Assembly (NCBI GenBank): GCA_013815465.1
Contig: JACDGE010000005.1
Span: forward strand, 1-64,000
DNA from: Alphaproteobacteria bacterium
GTDB lineage: Bacteria > Pseudomonadota > Alphaproteobacteria > UBA9655
Reading direction: 5' to 3'
DNA length: 64,000 bases
Part shown: piece after piece, positions 1 through 7,852 of the stretch
Numbering within the stretch: the first letter of the stretch is position 1
Layout: the number at the start of each line of letters is the position of its first letter
Translations under genes and position numbers: made by a program
Notes under the pieces: generated by a model
What the model was told of the DNA's origin: nothing
Databases searched by the model: none
Seen by the model: the letters and a program-made list of their open reading frames with translations, nothing else

Positions 1-1
1 G

Positions 2-118
2 TATCGCTTTAATCGACGGTTTATTCTCGAAGACATGATTCCAAGGCTGGCTTATGTCTCTCTTAGGACCCCTCCTATGCCAAAAAGACTTCTTGTTTTA
101 ACTGAGAATCGTTGGTAA
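2..118 (+). CDS. IS1595-like transposase, C-terminal end (cut by window edge)
   Basis: An open frame runs in from the left edge and stops with TAA at 116-118, giving 38 residues. It begins YRFNRRF, the pattern seen near the C-terminus of IS1595/ISXO2-type transposases, and ends in a Leu-rich stretch (PKRLLVLTENRW). Only the tail is visible, so it cannot be told whether the gene is intact. The palindromic repeats that follow would fit the end of an insertion sequence, but I could not identify its terminal inverted repeat. The family call rests on a short motif only. Confidence 0.5.
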   Translation, partial: YRFNRRFILEDMIPRLAYVSLRTPPMPKRLLVLTENRW

Positions 119-154
119 TCAGATAAAATTATATACATTTTTTACACTGTGATT

Positions 155-331
155 GTCCTGGGTTATCGCCTTCGCGGGAATGACGCCAGGGGGGGGATCA
201 CTCGAAAGGCGGGTGACAGTGTCAAGATTTTTTGTCTAAATAATCAAGCAGTTGTTCCATGCAGACAGTGGTTGTTGCTGGGTCTTCACACCCTCCGCTG
301 TCATCCCGGCCTTGAGCCGGGATCTATCTAA
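155..331. repeat. Palindromic repeat remnants
   Basis: The stretch holds two pieces of the repeat family found throughout the window: a gcCTTCGCGGGAATGACG block near 170-185 and a short hairpin (CGGCCTTGAGCCGGGATCT) near 308-328. A 60-codon reading frame covers it, but its translation is that of the repeats and it has no convincing ribosome site. From 119 to 380 I see no gene. Confidence 0.6.
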
Positions 332-380
332 ACTTACTTAAGGGTGGAAAACTTACCTAAATTATCCCAGGAGAACCCTA

Positions 381-896
381 ATGAACGACACAGATCTCAC
401 GCTAGAAATCATCGGAAAAGGCGACTCCATCACTCCTTTTTCGGCACGGGAGTGTACCCAAACCCTCTCCCCCATCCCTCAAGGAATTTTGAGACGCACC
501 ATTAATGGGGTATTGGTCTGCGTGGCACATAAAGGACACCGGAAATTTCAATCCACCCTAACATGTCGTGATAAGGCTGCGCCTGCCTTTGAAGGAGCAT
601 GGAAGGGGACGCTGCTAAAGGTGGGGTGCATTCAATCCATCACACAGATTGTTCCTCGGTCGACTGAAAGAGTGCAACTGGAAAGGGAGGGGATCTCGAT
701 CCATCTTTACGAATCGTCAGGAAAAACCTGGCCTGTACAGGAAGTGGCTGACTGCTGGGTTCCCCTCCCTCGGGATTTTCCAGGAGGGTTCCTGACCTAT
801 CGTCCCGTGCTCTTGATGATGGTGAAAGAGTATTCTTTGGAAACAGATGAATGGGGGCTTTCTGTGGGGTGGAAACTGGAGCTGGAGGAGGTGTGA
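381..896 (+). CDS. Phage/GTA-like tail protein (hypothetical)
   Basis: A 171-residue protein preceded by an AGGAG ribosome site about 7 bases before the ATG. It has no signal peptide or membrane segment and is rich in beta-type sequence. The segment CRDKAAPAFEGAWKG, followed by a hydrophobic strand, resembles small tail or baseplate-associated proteins of prophages and gene transfer agents. I do not recognise a named family. The phage assignment leans on its position upstream, on the same strand, of further tail-like genes, a SleB hydrolase and a holin. It is separated from them by a minus-strand permease gene and a palindromic element, so the module is no longer contiguous. Confidence 0.5.
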   Translation: MNDTDLTLEIIGKGDSITPFSARECTQTLSPIPQGILRRTINGVLVCVAHKGHRKFQSTLTCRDKAAPAFEGAWKGTLLKVGCIQSITQIVPRSTERVQLEREGISIHLYESSGKTWPVQEVADCWVPLPRDFPGGFLTYRPVLLMMVKEYSLETDEWGLSVGWKLELEEV

Positions 897-912
897 GTCC
901 TGTTAACTGAAC

Positions 913-1848
913 TCAAGTCGCCTGTTGCAACTCACCACTCGCCAAGGCTGCTTTCTTCTTCTTCTTCTGCTCTCGGGTTTCATAGAAGACAATATAAAGA
1001 GTTGAAGGAACAATGATCAGCGCGCCCAACAAGGTACTGGTCGCTGGAAACTCTTGGAAAATGATGAATCCGAAAATGGCTGATAGCATCAATTCCACAT
1101 AGCGAAAGGGCTGTAAGGCAGAGACTTCCGTTGCGGCGAATGCCTTGAGCAAACAAAATAGAATCAAACTACCGCCGCCGCCTAAGAGGGCAAGAAAGCC
1201 AAGTTCTTGCAGCGTGGGGGTTTCCCATGTCAAAAGAGCTGGGATCAACCCTAAAACGGCTGTTCCAAGGGCTGAGAAAAACAACATGGAGAGAAGGCTT
1301 TCATCTTCCGTTAAAAGCTTTTTATTAATAATATCGAGAGAGGCAAACATAACCGTTGAGGCAACGAGCGCGAAAGCCATAGGATTAAAAGCAGCCCCTG
1401 ATGGGTTCACACTGATCAAAATACCCCCGAATCCAATAAGAGTTGCAGCCCACCGTTGCCAGCCCACATGTTCTTTTAAAAAGATTTTAGCCATGGGGAG
1501 GATAAAAAAGGGAGTTGTAAAGCTGATGGTAGTTGCCAGCGTTAAGGGCAAGGACGCGACGCCATAGCACCATGGGGCCATTGCTAAGACAAGCAAAAGA
1601 GAACGTACAAAGTGAACCCTCGGGTACTTGGTTTGAAAGGATCCTTTGCCTCGTGCTAGCATAAACGGGAGGAGCCAGAGCGCGCTGAAGAGGAAACGGA
1701 AAAAGGCAACTTCTAGGCCAGACAAACGACCGCCCACACATTTTATGAGAATATCATTTGTATTGCTGATGATGCAGACAAAAACCATCCAAAAAATCCC
1801 CTGAAGGAAACCTTTGGAATTAAACCAAGAAGCGCTTTGAATATTCAT
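913..1848 (-). CDS. DMT/EamA-family permease
   Basis: A 311-residue integral membrane protein with about ten hydrophobic segments arranged as two EamA repeats, typical of drug/metabolite transporters. The second half contains SALQPFRYVEL, a common EamA signature region, and the protein ends in a basic Lys-rich tail. Rickettsial members of this superfamily include an S-adenosylmethionine importer. Whether this one carries the same substrate cannot be read from sequence. It lies on the opposite strand between two tail-like genes, just 14 bases after the 171-residue gene, so it looks like cargo in the phage-like region. The start at 1848 gives a short cytoplasmic N-terminus before TM1. Confidence 0.85.
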   Translation of the reverse strand: MNIQSASWFNSKGFLQGIFWMVFVCIISNTNDILIKCVGGRLSGLEVAFFRFLFSALWLLPFMLARGKGSFQTKYPRVHFVRSLLLVLAMAPWCYGVASLPLTLATTISFTTPFFILPMAKIFLKEHVGWQRWAATLIGFGGILISVNPSGAAFNPMAFALVASTVMFASLDIINKKLLTEDESLLSMLFFSALGTAVLGLIPALLTWETPTLQELGFLALLGGGGSLILFCLLKAFAATEVSALQPFRYVELMLSAIFGFIIFQEFPATSTLLGALIIVPSTLYIVFYETREQKKKKKAALASGELQQAT

Positions 1849-1882
1849 TTTTTAACCAATGTCCTTCAATTTATTGAAAAAG

Positions 1883-2050
1883 AGATCCTGGATCAAGCCC
1901 GAGGTGACAGTGTCATATCGGGATGACAGTGTCATATGTTGTACTCTCTATAATAACCATCTCGTTTAAACCGTACATCGTTTGTTGTAGAGACGACATC
2001 CCCTCCGATGTCATCCAGGCCCCCGCCTTCGCGAGGATAATCCGGGATCT
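1883..2050. repeat. Family A palindromic element, diverged copy (168 bp)
   Basis: The right arm (about 2012-2050) reads CATCCAGG, then CCTTCGCGAGGAT and CCGGGATCT, and matches the right arms of the 164-bp elements at 11502 and 26372. The left arm (AGATCCTGGATCAAG) is diverged and carries a tandem GATGACAGTGTCATAT duplication. The core contains the shared CTCTATAA and GTTTAAA words. It fills most of the 363-bp gap 1849-2211, in which I see no gene. Confidence 0.7.
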
Positions 2051-2211
2051 AAAAAATCCTAAAATAAGGATAACCGAAGGATGACTGAATAATCTTATCA
2101 GTAATGCAATATATCTAATCATCCTTTTACCATCCGTCAACTCTTTTATTTTGAGGAAACGACTTGCCCGTCTGAGAGGTCAGAGCAACACAGTATAAGG
2201 AACCCAAAAAA

Positions 2212-4014
2212 ATGAACATATACTTGAAATTCCTAAATCACAGCGCATCTAACGATAGTATGTCTATCTTTGACTTAGAAATCGTCCAAGAAGAAAATTG
2301 TTTTGCAAAAGCCCGCCTGATTGTTGATGCATTAGAGCCCCTTCCTCAGGCTGAAACGGAGGGAATCATCGTCACCGAAAATCAAGAAATTCTTTTCAAA
2401 GGTCGGCTTGTTGGCAGCCCTGTTAAGCTAGAGGGAGCCTTTGCAGAAATTGAGCTTATCGCTAAACTTTCTGATTTTTCAGAGAAAATCACTGCCCTCC
2501 AAAAGAAAAGTCGGGTTCACCCTTATTGGGATGGGTTGTGGGTCCGTCCCGACAAACATAATAATTTCCAGGAAATGCAGGATGTTCGGACGGCTGCGCT
2601 CTTTTGTGAACCCCTGACGGGGGAGCTGTCCCATTCGGATTGGTTTGAGGGTCGGAAGACCCTTGATCTCACCCATAAATTTTTTGAACAAAGTTTGACT
2701 ATTAAACCTGTCCGACAACCTCTGCAAACGTGTACGGTGAATATCCACGCCCATTGGGTTCAGTGGAATCGGGGGATCAGTAATCTGGGGCATCAGCTGA
2801 GCAGGGCTTTCCCCCAACTTAAGATCAGCACGTACACGGAAAAAGCGGTTCTCGAAAAATGGCCTGAGCCTCGAAAACGGCTGGGGCGCTCGGGTCTTTG
2901 GATTCTGAAGAGTAAGTTGAAACCGGTGAATCCAACGTCCCCCCTTTACCCGCCCTATTCGCCACCTTTGCCGCTGGGTAAAGAAGGGGAAGCTCTCAAA
3001 ACCTATCGGGTTAAGCGCCATTGGTTTAAGCCCATTCTTTGGGTGCGTTGGCAGACACGGCAAAAACGAAGAGAAACGCTCTCGTTGACGTTAACCCACG
3101 ATTTCCGCCCCCTTTTCCCGGGGGAGGGGAAGCATAAAACCATAGACTATACATTGCAAAACATTAACCCTGATCCTGATTGTTATGCCTGGGAACCTGA
3201 CCATTTTTATGGGAAAGGCACGAAAGTTTCCTATCAAAACTGTATTTATAAGTGTAAGTCGGATCACATGTCTCGCCTGCCCTTTGAAGAGGATGAAGGT
3301 GTGTGGACCTTTAAAAAGCTCTTTCATACGCCGCTAGGGCATCCGGCACGATCGTCTTTCTTTCTTACCGATCGAGGGTACCAGGCTGCAGAACATGCCA
3401 TGGAGCGGGCAAAGGTGATGCTTGCAAAAAGTGCACGCTGCTTGGAAGTTTCCTTTGAAGGTTCATGGGATGATTTGCAGGAAGTGACAACGGATACGTC
3501 TGTGGTTCTCTCCGATCCTCGTCTACCCGGTGGAATGGTGCGCGGAAAGGTTGTTAAATATGTTTTCCTTGCCAAGGGTGAAACGGGGGAGAGAATCGGC
3601 CGCGTGACCCTTTTATGTTCGGCAGGAACGGGAAAAGAGGTACACGTGAAGTCCCATCCAACGCCCGTTTACAGTTCCGATGATTATGGCGAGGAGGGGT
3701 ATCAGGTCTATGAAAACCAAGTGTGCCAAACTCCCTCGGGTCTTTCCTATTATAGGTACGATGATCAAGGCGCGGTTGAAAGTTATCATGATGGGCCCCT
3801 TGTGAAGGGAATTCAGGTGATCAATGGCCCCCATGACCAAGAAGTTGAAATGCGTGAACATTTGTATAAATCACCGGCGGGCTTGCAAAAGGCTCTCTCT
3901 CAAATGCCAACGCGCATTCAATTGTTTTTCAAGGACATGCGAACGAAAGAGCGGCTAGATCATCGGATTGTGGTGAGGATGGCAACCCCCTGGTCTGCAC
4001 CAAGGGGGTTTTAG
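2212..4014 (+). CDS. Large phage tail-associated protein
   Basis: A 600-residue protein with an AAGGAA ribosome site before the ATG. The N-terminal third is beta-rich. Near residues 325-353 the pattern W..DHFYGKGTKVSYQNCIYKCKSDH resembles the small carbohydrate-binding modules (CBM5/12-like) often fused to tail proteins. Later comes TTDTSVVLSDPRLPGGMVRG and a strand-rich segment typical of tail hub or baseplate proteins. Residues about 243-261 and 296-309 are encoded by two G/C-rich palindromes and look like inserted, low-complexity sequence (SPLYPPYSPPLPLGKEG and FRPLFPGEG). The gene ends inside a hairpin at the stop codon, so the C-terminus may be truncated. The exact tail role is unknown. 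Confidence 0.55.
   Translation: MNIYLKFLNHSASNDSMSIFDLEIVQEENCFAKARLIVDALEPLPQAETEGIIVTENQEILFKGRLVGSPVKLEGAFAEIELIAKLSDFSEKITALQKKSRVHPYWDGLWVRPDKHNNFQEMQDVRTAALFCEPLTGELSHSDWFEGRKTLDLTHKFFEQSLTIKPVRQPLQTCTVNIHAHWVQWNRGISNLGHQLSRAFPQLKISTYTEKAVLEKWPEPRKRLGRSGLWILKSKLKPVNPTSPLYPPYSPPLPLGKEGEALKTYRVKRHWFKPILWVRWQTRQKRRETLSLTLTHDFRPLFPGEGKHKTIDYTLQNINPDPDCYAWEPDHFYGKGTKVSYQNCIYKCKSDHMSRLPFEEDEGVWTFKKLFHTPLGHPARSSFFLTDRGYQAAEHAMERAKVMLAKSARCLEVSFEGSWDDLQEVTTDTSVVLSDPRLPGGMVRGKVVKYVFLAKGETGERIGRVTLLCSAGTGKEVHVKSHPTPVYSSDDYGEEGYQVYENQVCQTPSGLSYYRYDDQGAVESYHDGPLVKGIQVINGPHDQEVEMREHLYKSPAGLQKALSQMPTRIQLFFKDMRTKERLDHRIVVRMATPWSAPRGF
2939..2991. repeat. Palindrome inside the tail gene
   Basis: CCCCCTTTACCC on the left pairs with GGGTAAAGAAGGGG on the right. 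The reading frame continues through it and gives a Pro-rich stretch near residues 243-261. The left arm resembles one arm of the terminator-like hairpin at 34657-34728. Confidence 0.5.
3099..3134. repeat. Second palindrome inside the tail gene
   Basis: CCCCCTTTTCCC is followed at once by GGGGGAGGGG, a near-perfect inverted repeat read in frame as PLFPGEG. It lies about 160 bases after the first palindrome. Confidence 0.4.
3984..4014 (+). terminator. Hairpin over the stop codon of the tail gene
   Basis: AACCCCCTGGT pairs with ACCAAGGGGGTT across a 4-base loop and is followed by TTAG, which includes the stop codon. It would work as a compact intrinsic terminator, or it may mark where a palindrome truncated the gene. 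Confidence 0.5.
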
Positions 4015-4026
4015 GGATAGGAGTGG

Positions 4027-4566
4027 TTAGTAAAAAATACCTAACCCATGTTCATTTCTGTCCCCTCCAGCTTTGTTATCAACATGAGCACCGTTCCTAA
4101 TAGGTGTAATATGTGTGGAAGGCGTAAACCGTGCGGGCAATTCTGCATCCTGCAAGAATATAGACTTTTCGCCGTCAGCGTATGTTACATGGAGCCTGCA
4201 AGTTTGGTCTAGTGTGGCACTAACATGATTGTCTTTCCAATTTCCTGGAACTTCCATTGCCGTAGTCCAATGGCACTTAGCGGGGGCGCCTGGGTAACAT
4301 GCGCCTACACTCTCACATGTTTCTCTAAAACCTGTGGTGGTCTGACAGTGTCGGTTTGCTCCACAATTCAAATCCACAGCGGCCACTATGCATTTTGTTT
4401 TCTCCGATTTGTCCCACGAAGCAGCCGGTCCGCAATTCATAAAATTCGACGAGGGGTCATAGGTGCAGTTAAAGCAATTGTCTTCATCACCAGCCATGGC
4501 CTTATCATCGACGAGAGAGTGTGCAAGCAATAAGAGAGTAAAACTTGTGCGTAGGATGGATTTCAT
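4027..4566 (-). CDS. Exported Cys-rich orphan protein
   Basis: A 179-residue protein with an N-terminal signal peptide (MKSILRTSFTLLLLAHSL, probable cleavage after the AMA near residue 25). The mature part has about a dozen cysteines, many in the first 80 residues (CFNCTYDP, CGPAAS, CGANRHC), which suggests disulfide bonds in the periplasm or outside the cell. I recognise no family. It is on the opposite strand to the flanking tail genes, ends 12 bases from the end of the large tail gene, and begins just after a GC-poor promoter-like region, so it is an independent unit inside the phage-like module. Confidence 0.6.
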   Translation of the reverse strand: MKSILRTSFTLLLLAHSLVDDKAMAGDEDNCFNCTYDPSSNFMNCGPAASWDKSEKTKCIVAAVDLNCGANRHCQTTTGFRETCESVGACYPGAPAKCHWTTAMEVPGNWKDNHVSATLDQTCRLHVTYADGEKSIFLQDAELPARFTPSTHITPIRNGAHVDNKAGGDRNEHGLGIFY

Positions 4567-4723
4567 TTTTTTTTCCTTTTCTTGTTAAAATGAATTTTAC
4601 ATAGATTAGCTTGCGAATTAACTTTACGAAAAGAAACTTTAAAATTTATTAAAATTATTGTGCAAAATTCCACGCTCACCCAATAAATCTTTTTCGAAAC
4701 TGGATATAACCTCCCCTTCAGTT

Positions 4724-4748
4724 TCATCCTGAATTTATCTCAGGATCT
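4724..4748. repeat. Short palindromic repeat
   Basis: ATCCTGA pairs with TCAGGAT around a 7-base loop (TCATCCTGAATTTATCTCAG). A near copy occurs at 6097-6122. It belongs to the same hairpin series as the element translated in mutL. Confidence 0.6.
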
Positions 4749-4801
4749 AAAAAAACCTCTACAAAAACCCACAGGAGTCCCCCATACGTATCCTCCCCTT
4801 T

Positions 4802-5728
4802 ATGCCGCCCGATGAGGGTTATGAACCGCCCACCCCTGAACTCAATCAAGAGGAGGGGGTGCTGGATATTACTCACGTGGCCGAGTGCACCTTGGTGGAA
4901 GAGTCGAAAATGGTCGCGGAAACCATTGTGTTGCGGTGCTCCTTGCGTCCTATCCCCCTGCAGAATAAAGCTATTTACGTGCAGCTCATCGCGGAGGGGG
5001 AGGCGTTAGAACAGGCTCCGCTTTACCAGGAAGACGCAATTGCCTATGGCTATGAAGGGGAAAGCGCTGATTCGTGTTGGCAAGGGATTGCTCTTGAGTA
5101 TACGGGTATTGGACGAGGACTCCATAATGGGGAATCCTTTGTGTTCTATGACACCACCTTGCCCTTTGGGAAAATTGAGGTGCCAAAACCCCTGTACATT
5201 AAGCCCTTTTCTTGTGAGCTTGCCAACTATCAGGAGCGCCTGACAAGCCTGCCTTCTGGAATGGTTTTAAGGTCACCACCCGGTGTGCTTGATACCCAAA
5301 TTTTGAGAGGTTATGGGGGATACTACAAACAGGGCATCGTTTTGCAAGACATAAGCCAAGTCTACTACAGCCTCACGTCAACTCATCGGCAAACCAAGGC
5401 GCGACTGGTGAATTCTTCGAGCTTATATGAGCAACATACCCCGCCACCCCACGGGGGAAAGGCTTTTGATTATAAGGTACAATTTAATCCTCTGAGTGAA
5501 GAGGAATATCTGAGCCTTCCCGGGGCCTTGGCTGCAGGTTATGGACGCATTGTGGTGACGTCCGATATAGGGACGACCGTGTTTACGTCCTTCTTGTGTG
5601 AGAGCGTCCCCGGGTTTCCGAATGAGGTGAATGTTTATTATAGCCCTTTTCGACACGGGTGGGCGGGTAACGTGTCAGTTTTCACAGCTGTCGCGCCGGA
5701 GAGATCCATTACAATTAAGGACATTTAA
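4802..5728 (+). CDS. Phage/GTA-like tail protein
   Basis: A protein of 308 residues from the first ATG. It has no signal or membrane segment. It begins PPDEGYEPPTPE, a Pro/Glu-rich linker, and continues as beta-rich sequence with few charged runs, like the distal part of a tail-tip protein. It may represent the C-terminal part of a longer tail gene that was split from the 600-residue protein upstream. The only good ribosome site (AGGAG, 4773-4777) is 24 bases from the ATG but 6 bases from an in-frame ATA at 4784, so the true start may be AUA at 4784, adding six residues. Its 3' end overlaps a minus-strand gene by 54 bases. Confidence 0.55.
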   Translation: MPPDEGYEPPTPELNQEEGVLDITHVAECTLVEESKMVAETIVLRCSLRPIPLQNKAIYVQLIAEGEALEQAPLYQEDAIAYGYEGESADSCWQGIALEYTGIGRGLHNGESFVFYDTTLPFGKIEVPKPLYIKPFSCELANYQERLTSLPSGMVLRSPPGVLDTQILRGYGGYYKQGIVLQDISQVYYSLTSTHRQTKARLVNSSSLYEQHTPPPHGGKAFDYKVQFNPLSEEEYLSLPGALAAGYGRIVVTSDIGTTVFTSFLCESVPGFPNEVNVYYSPFRHGWAGNVSVFTAVAPERSITIKDI

Positions 5729-5983
5729 ATCTTTTAGTTTCTCTGGATGATGTATTATATCAGGTGATTGTTTGCTCAGATCAAGGGTGGAAAACTTTAA
5801 CTGCTGCGCGTCCCCTTTACGACACCTAGCCCCTAATATACTATTACTCAAGTAGGGGTTGAAGCAAGAATCCTTCCAGCTTCCTCCAACATCATATGGA
5901 TCAACAGCATTGCTGGCTCCTCCCGTGCAAATAAAAATGCCGAGAATACCGAAAAACATGGGCGCTAGCATAATTTTCTTCAT
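5675..5983 (-). CDS. Small exported orphan protein
   Basis: A 102-residue protein with a clear signal peptide (MKKIMLAPMFFGILGIFICTGGASNA) and four cysteines in the mature part. No family is recognised. It is convergent with the tail gene on the plus strand and overlaps its last 54 bases. It is the second minus-strand exported protein in the phage-like module, after 4027-4566. The AT-rich 200 bases upstream (5984-6184) hold a short hairpin repeat and would contain its promoter. Confidence 0.55.
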   Translation of the reverse strand: MKKIMLAPMFFGILGIFICTGGASNAVDPYDVGGSWKDSCFNPYLSNSILGARCRKGDAQQLKFSTLDLSKQSPDIIHHPEKLKDLNVLNCNGSLRRDSCEN

Positions 5984-6096
5984 TAAAAAATCTTTTTATT
6001 TCATATGTATTTATTTAGCAATACAATAAAATAATTAAAAAATTGTTAATAATAAAATGGACGGATGGTTTGCTATAGAGGAAAAAAGTTTTAAGA

Positions 6097-6122
6097 GAGA
6101 TCCTGAATTTATTTCAGGATCT
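6097..6122. repeat. Short palindromic repeat
   Basis: AGATCCTGA pairs with TCAGGATCT around an 8-base loop. It is nearly the same sequence as 4724-4748, so two copies flank the 4802-5728 gene. Confidence 0.6.
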
Positions 6123-6184
6123 TCATATAATTAATAAGTTATAAAATATACATTTTAATATAATTAAAAAAAAGGAAAAACCCC

Positions 6185-6721
6185 ATGACAATTACATATC
6201 GTGCAGAAAAAGGCTCGCCCCTTACGGCCCGAGAAATTGATGATAATTTCAGAGAATTGGAAACCAGGCTCGCTGCAATTGCTGATAATCCCGAAGGGGG
6301 TGAATCGTTAGGAAAAATCCAAGTCGAAGGGGACCAAATCCATTTTAGGGGAACCTTTGGGGCCAACTTTGGAACCTTCACCCTCCCCAAGGCCAGCTTG
6401 AACCCACGAGGCCCATGGCTTCCTCAAACGCCTTACAAAAAACTGGATGTGGTGACAATTCAAAACGCCGCCGAGAATAGCCTCTCTTGTTGCATTGCGG
6501 ATCACATCAGTAACGTTTGGGCCCAGGACAGCTCCTTCTGGAAGTCTCTCTTAAGTTTTCCCCAACCCCCTCCCTCCACCATGGCACTCTATGAGAAAGC
6601 CTCTCTCCCCGAGTCCGAGCTCATGGGGAAACTGGCTCTTCTGATGGAGGAGAAAGGACCCGCTCTTATTTTTTTTAATGGAAACAATTGGCAACGTCTT
6701 ATGCAAGGAGAAAACCTATGA
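6185..6721 (+). CDS. Tail-fibre-like protein with a carbohydrate-binding-type module
   Basis: A 178-residue protein with an AAGGAAAAA ribosome site. The N-terminus contains PLTAREIDDNFRELETRL, a motif common at the start of phage tail-fibre proteins. Around residues 75-118 the pattern GPWLPQTPYKKLDVV, then CCIADH, then SFWKSLL fits a small CBM5/12-like fold of the kind seen in tail fibres. The stop codon overlaps the next gene's start (ATGA), so the two are co-translated with the SleB hydrolase. A role at the particle tip or in contacting the cell surface is inferred. Confidence 0.65.
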   Translation: MTITYRAEKGSPLTAREIDDNFRELETRLAAIADNPEGGESLGKIQVEGDQIHFRGTFGANFGTFTLPKASLNPRGPWLPQTPYKKLDVVTIQNAAENSLSCCIADHISNVWAQDSSFWKSLLSFPQPPPSTMALYEKASLPESELMGKLALLMEEKGPALIFFNGNNWQRLMQGENL

Positions 6722-7140
6722 CAGACCATGATTTAGACATTTTTGCACGTACCGTATTTGGAGAAGCGCGGGGAGAATACAAACACAACGGTCCCGCATC
6801 CCTGATCGCGGTGGCGAATGTGATTATGAATCGGCTAAGACGAGCTGGGAAATATGGAAAAACTCTTACCGAGGTGTGCTTAAAACCTCGCCACTTTTCC
6901 TGCTGGAATCAGAGCGATCCTAATCGCGCTTTCATCCAACAAGAAAATCTCGAGACCGATCCCCTCTTTCACATCTGCATGGTGGTGGTTAAAAAAGTGA
7001 TAGGGGGTGCTTGGCCTGATTTGACGCGGGGGGCTGATCACTACCATGCATCCTCGTGTCTTCCCTATTGGGCTAGGCCCGGAAAAGTCAAGCTGCACTT
7101 GGGACGGCACATTTTCTACAAATTAGATGAGGAGAGCTAA
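6718..7140 (+). CDS. SleB-type cell wall hydrolase (endolysin)
   Basis: A 140-residue protein of the Hydrolase_2/SleB family. The motifs FGEARGE near the N-terminus and RGADHYHA followed by PYWARPGK and GRHIFYK near the C-terminus are characteristic, and the first Glu is the expected catalytic acid. There is no signal peptide, so release would depend on the holin encoded next. I chose the ATG at 6718 because it has an AAGGAG site 7 bases upstream and overlaps the previous stop. In gene transfer agents and prophages this enzyme opens peptidoglycan for entry or lysis. Confidence 0.85.
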   Translation: MTDHDLDIFARTVFGEARGEYKHNGPASLIAVANVIMNRLRRAGKYGKTLTEVCLKPRHFSCWNQSDPNRAFIQQENLETDPLFHICMVVVKKVIGGAWPDLTRGADHYHASSCLPYWARPGKVKLHLGRHIFYKLDEES

Positions 7141-7141
7141 A

Positions 7142-7678
7142 GTGAGTTTCTCTCTCTTTCCCTTCGCTTATGCCCTTGCGGAACTCTCGCCTGTCTTGTC
7201 CCCATGGATAGGGGGAGAGCAGGGCGAGAAAGTAGCCCATCAAGCAGTGAGTATCGCCCAAACCTTAACGGGTGAAAAAGAGGTGGTGAAAGTCATGGGA
7301 TCCCTAAAAGGGGATCCTCACCTGTTGGCTAAATTTCAAGAATCCTTGATAAAAATGGATCAGGAGCTGGAATTGGCTATCTATCGTGATCGAGATAATG
7401 CAAGGATGCGGGATATCGCGTTGGCGCATGCAGGACGCAGTAACTTACGAGCTGATATTATGGTGGTGTCGGCGGCCTGTGGTCTAATTTCCTGCCTGCT
7501 GACCATTACCCTTTATCGTTCCAGTTTGCCGGGAGAAGCGGTAGGGATTATTTCCACCGTTGCAGGCATTTTTGGCTCATGCCTGAAAGATGCTTATGCC
7601 TTTAAGTTTGGCTCTTCTCGTGGGAGTAAACTGAAGGATGGCAAGATTTCGGCGTTGTTTTTATCGAAGAATGGATGA
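7142..7678 (+). CDS. GTA-type 3-TM holin
   Basis: A 178-residue protein starting at GTG, with GAGGAG 7 bases upstream. An in-frame ATG at 7127 is possible but lacks a site and overlaps the hydrolase more deeply. The hydrophobic segments lie near residues 1-25 (amphipathic/hydrophobic) and at about 105-150, and are followed by YAFKFGSSRGSK. That Phe-Gly-Ser-Ser ending is typical of the holin family described from gene transfer agent clusters (PF11351-like). It directly follows the endolysin, the usual lysis pair. It is the last recognisable member of the phage-like module. Confidence 0.75.
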   Translation: MSFSLFPFAYALAELSPVLSPWIGGEQGEKVAHQAVSIAQTLTGEKEVVKVMGSLKGDPHLLAKFQESLIKMDQELELAIYRDRDNARMRDIALAHAGRSNLRADIMVVSAACGLISCLLTITLYRSSLPGEAVGIISTVAGIFGSCLKDAYAFKFGSSRGSKLKDGKISALFLSKNG

Positions 7679-7852
7679 GCTAGGGGTCAGTTTTTAGAAA
7701 TCAGGGATCAGTTATCAGAAAGGTATGATCCTCATGGAGGAAATGACCGTATAGGGATGACGACTGTGTGGAGGTGATCTTGTGGTGGGAAGGCTTGCCG
7801 TCCATCTGCTTTTTGGGATAGACTCAAGCATCTTTCAACAAGGAAAGTAAAA

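Noticed and set aside
149-331. 60-codon frame near the left edge
   Set aside because: Its translation is that of two palindromic repeats, and it has no ribosome site.
1913-2140. 75-codon minus-strand frame
   Set aside because: It lies over a family A element, and similar peptides appear wherever that repeat occurs.
2479-3063. 194-codon antisense frame within the tail gene
   Set aside because: It lies fully antisense to a better supported gene, with no ribosome site and no recognisable domain.
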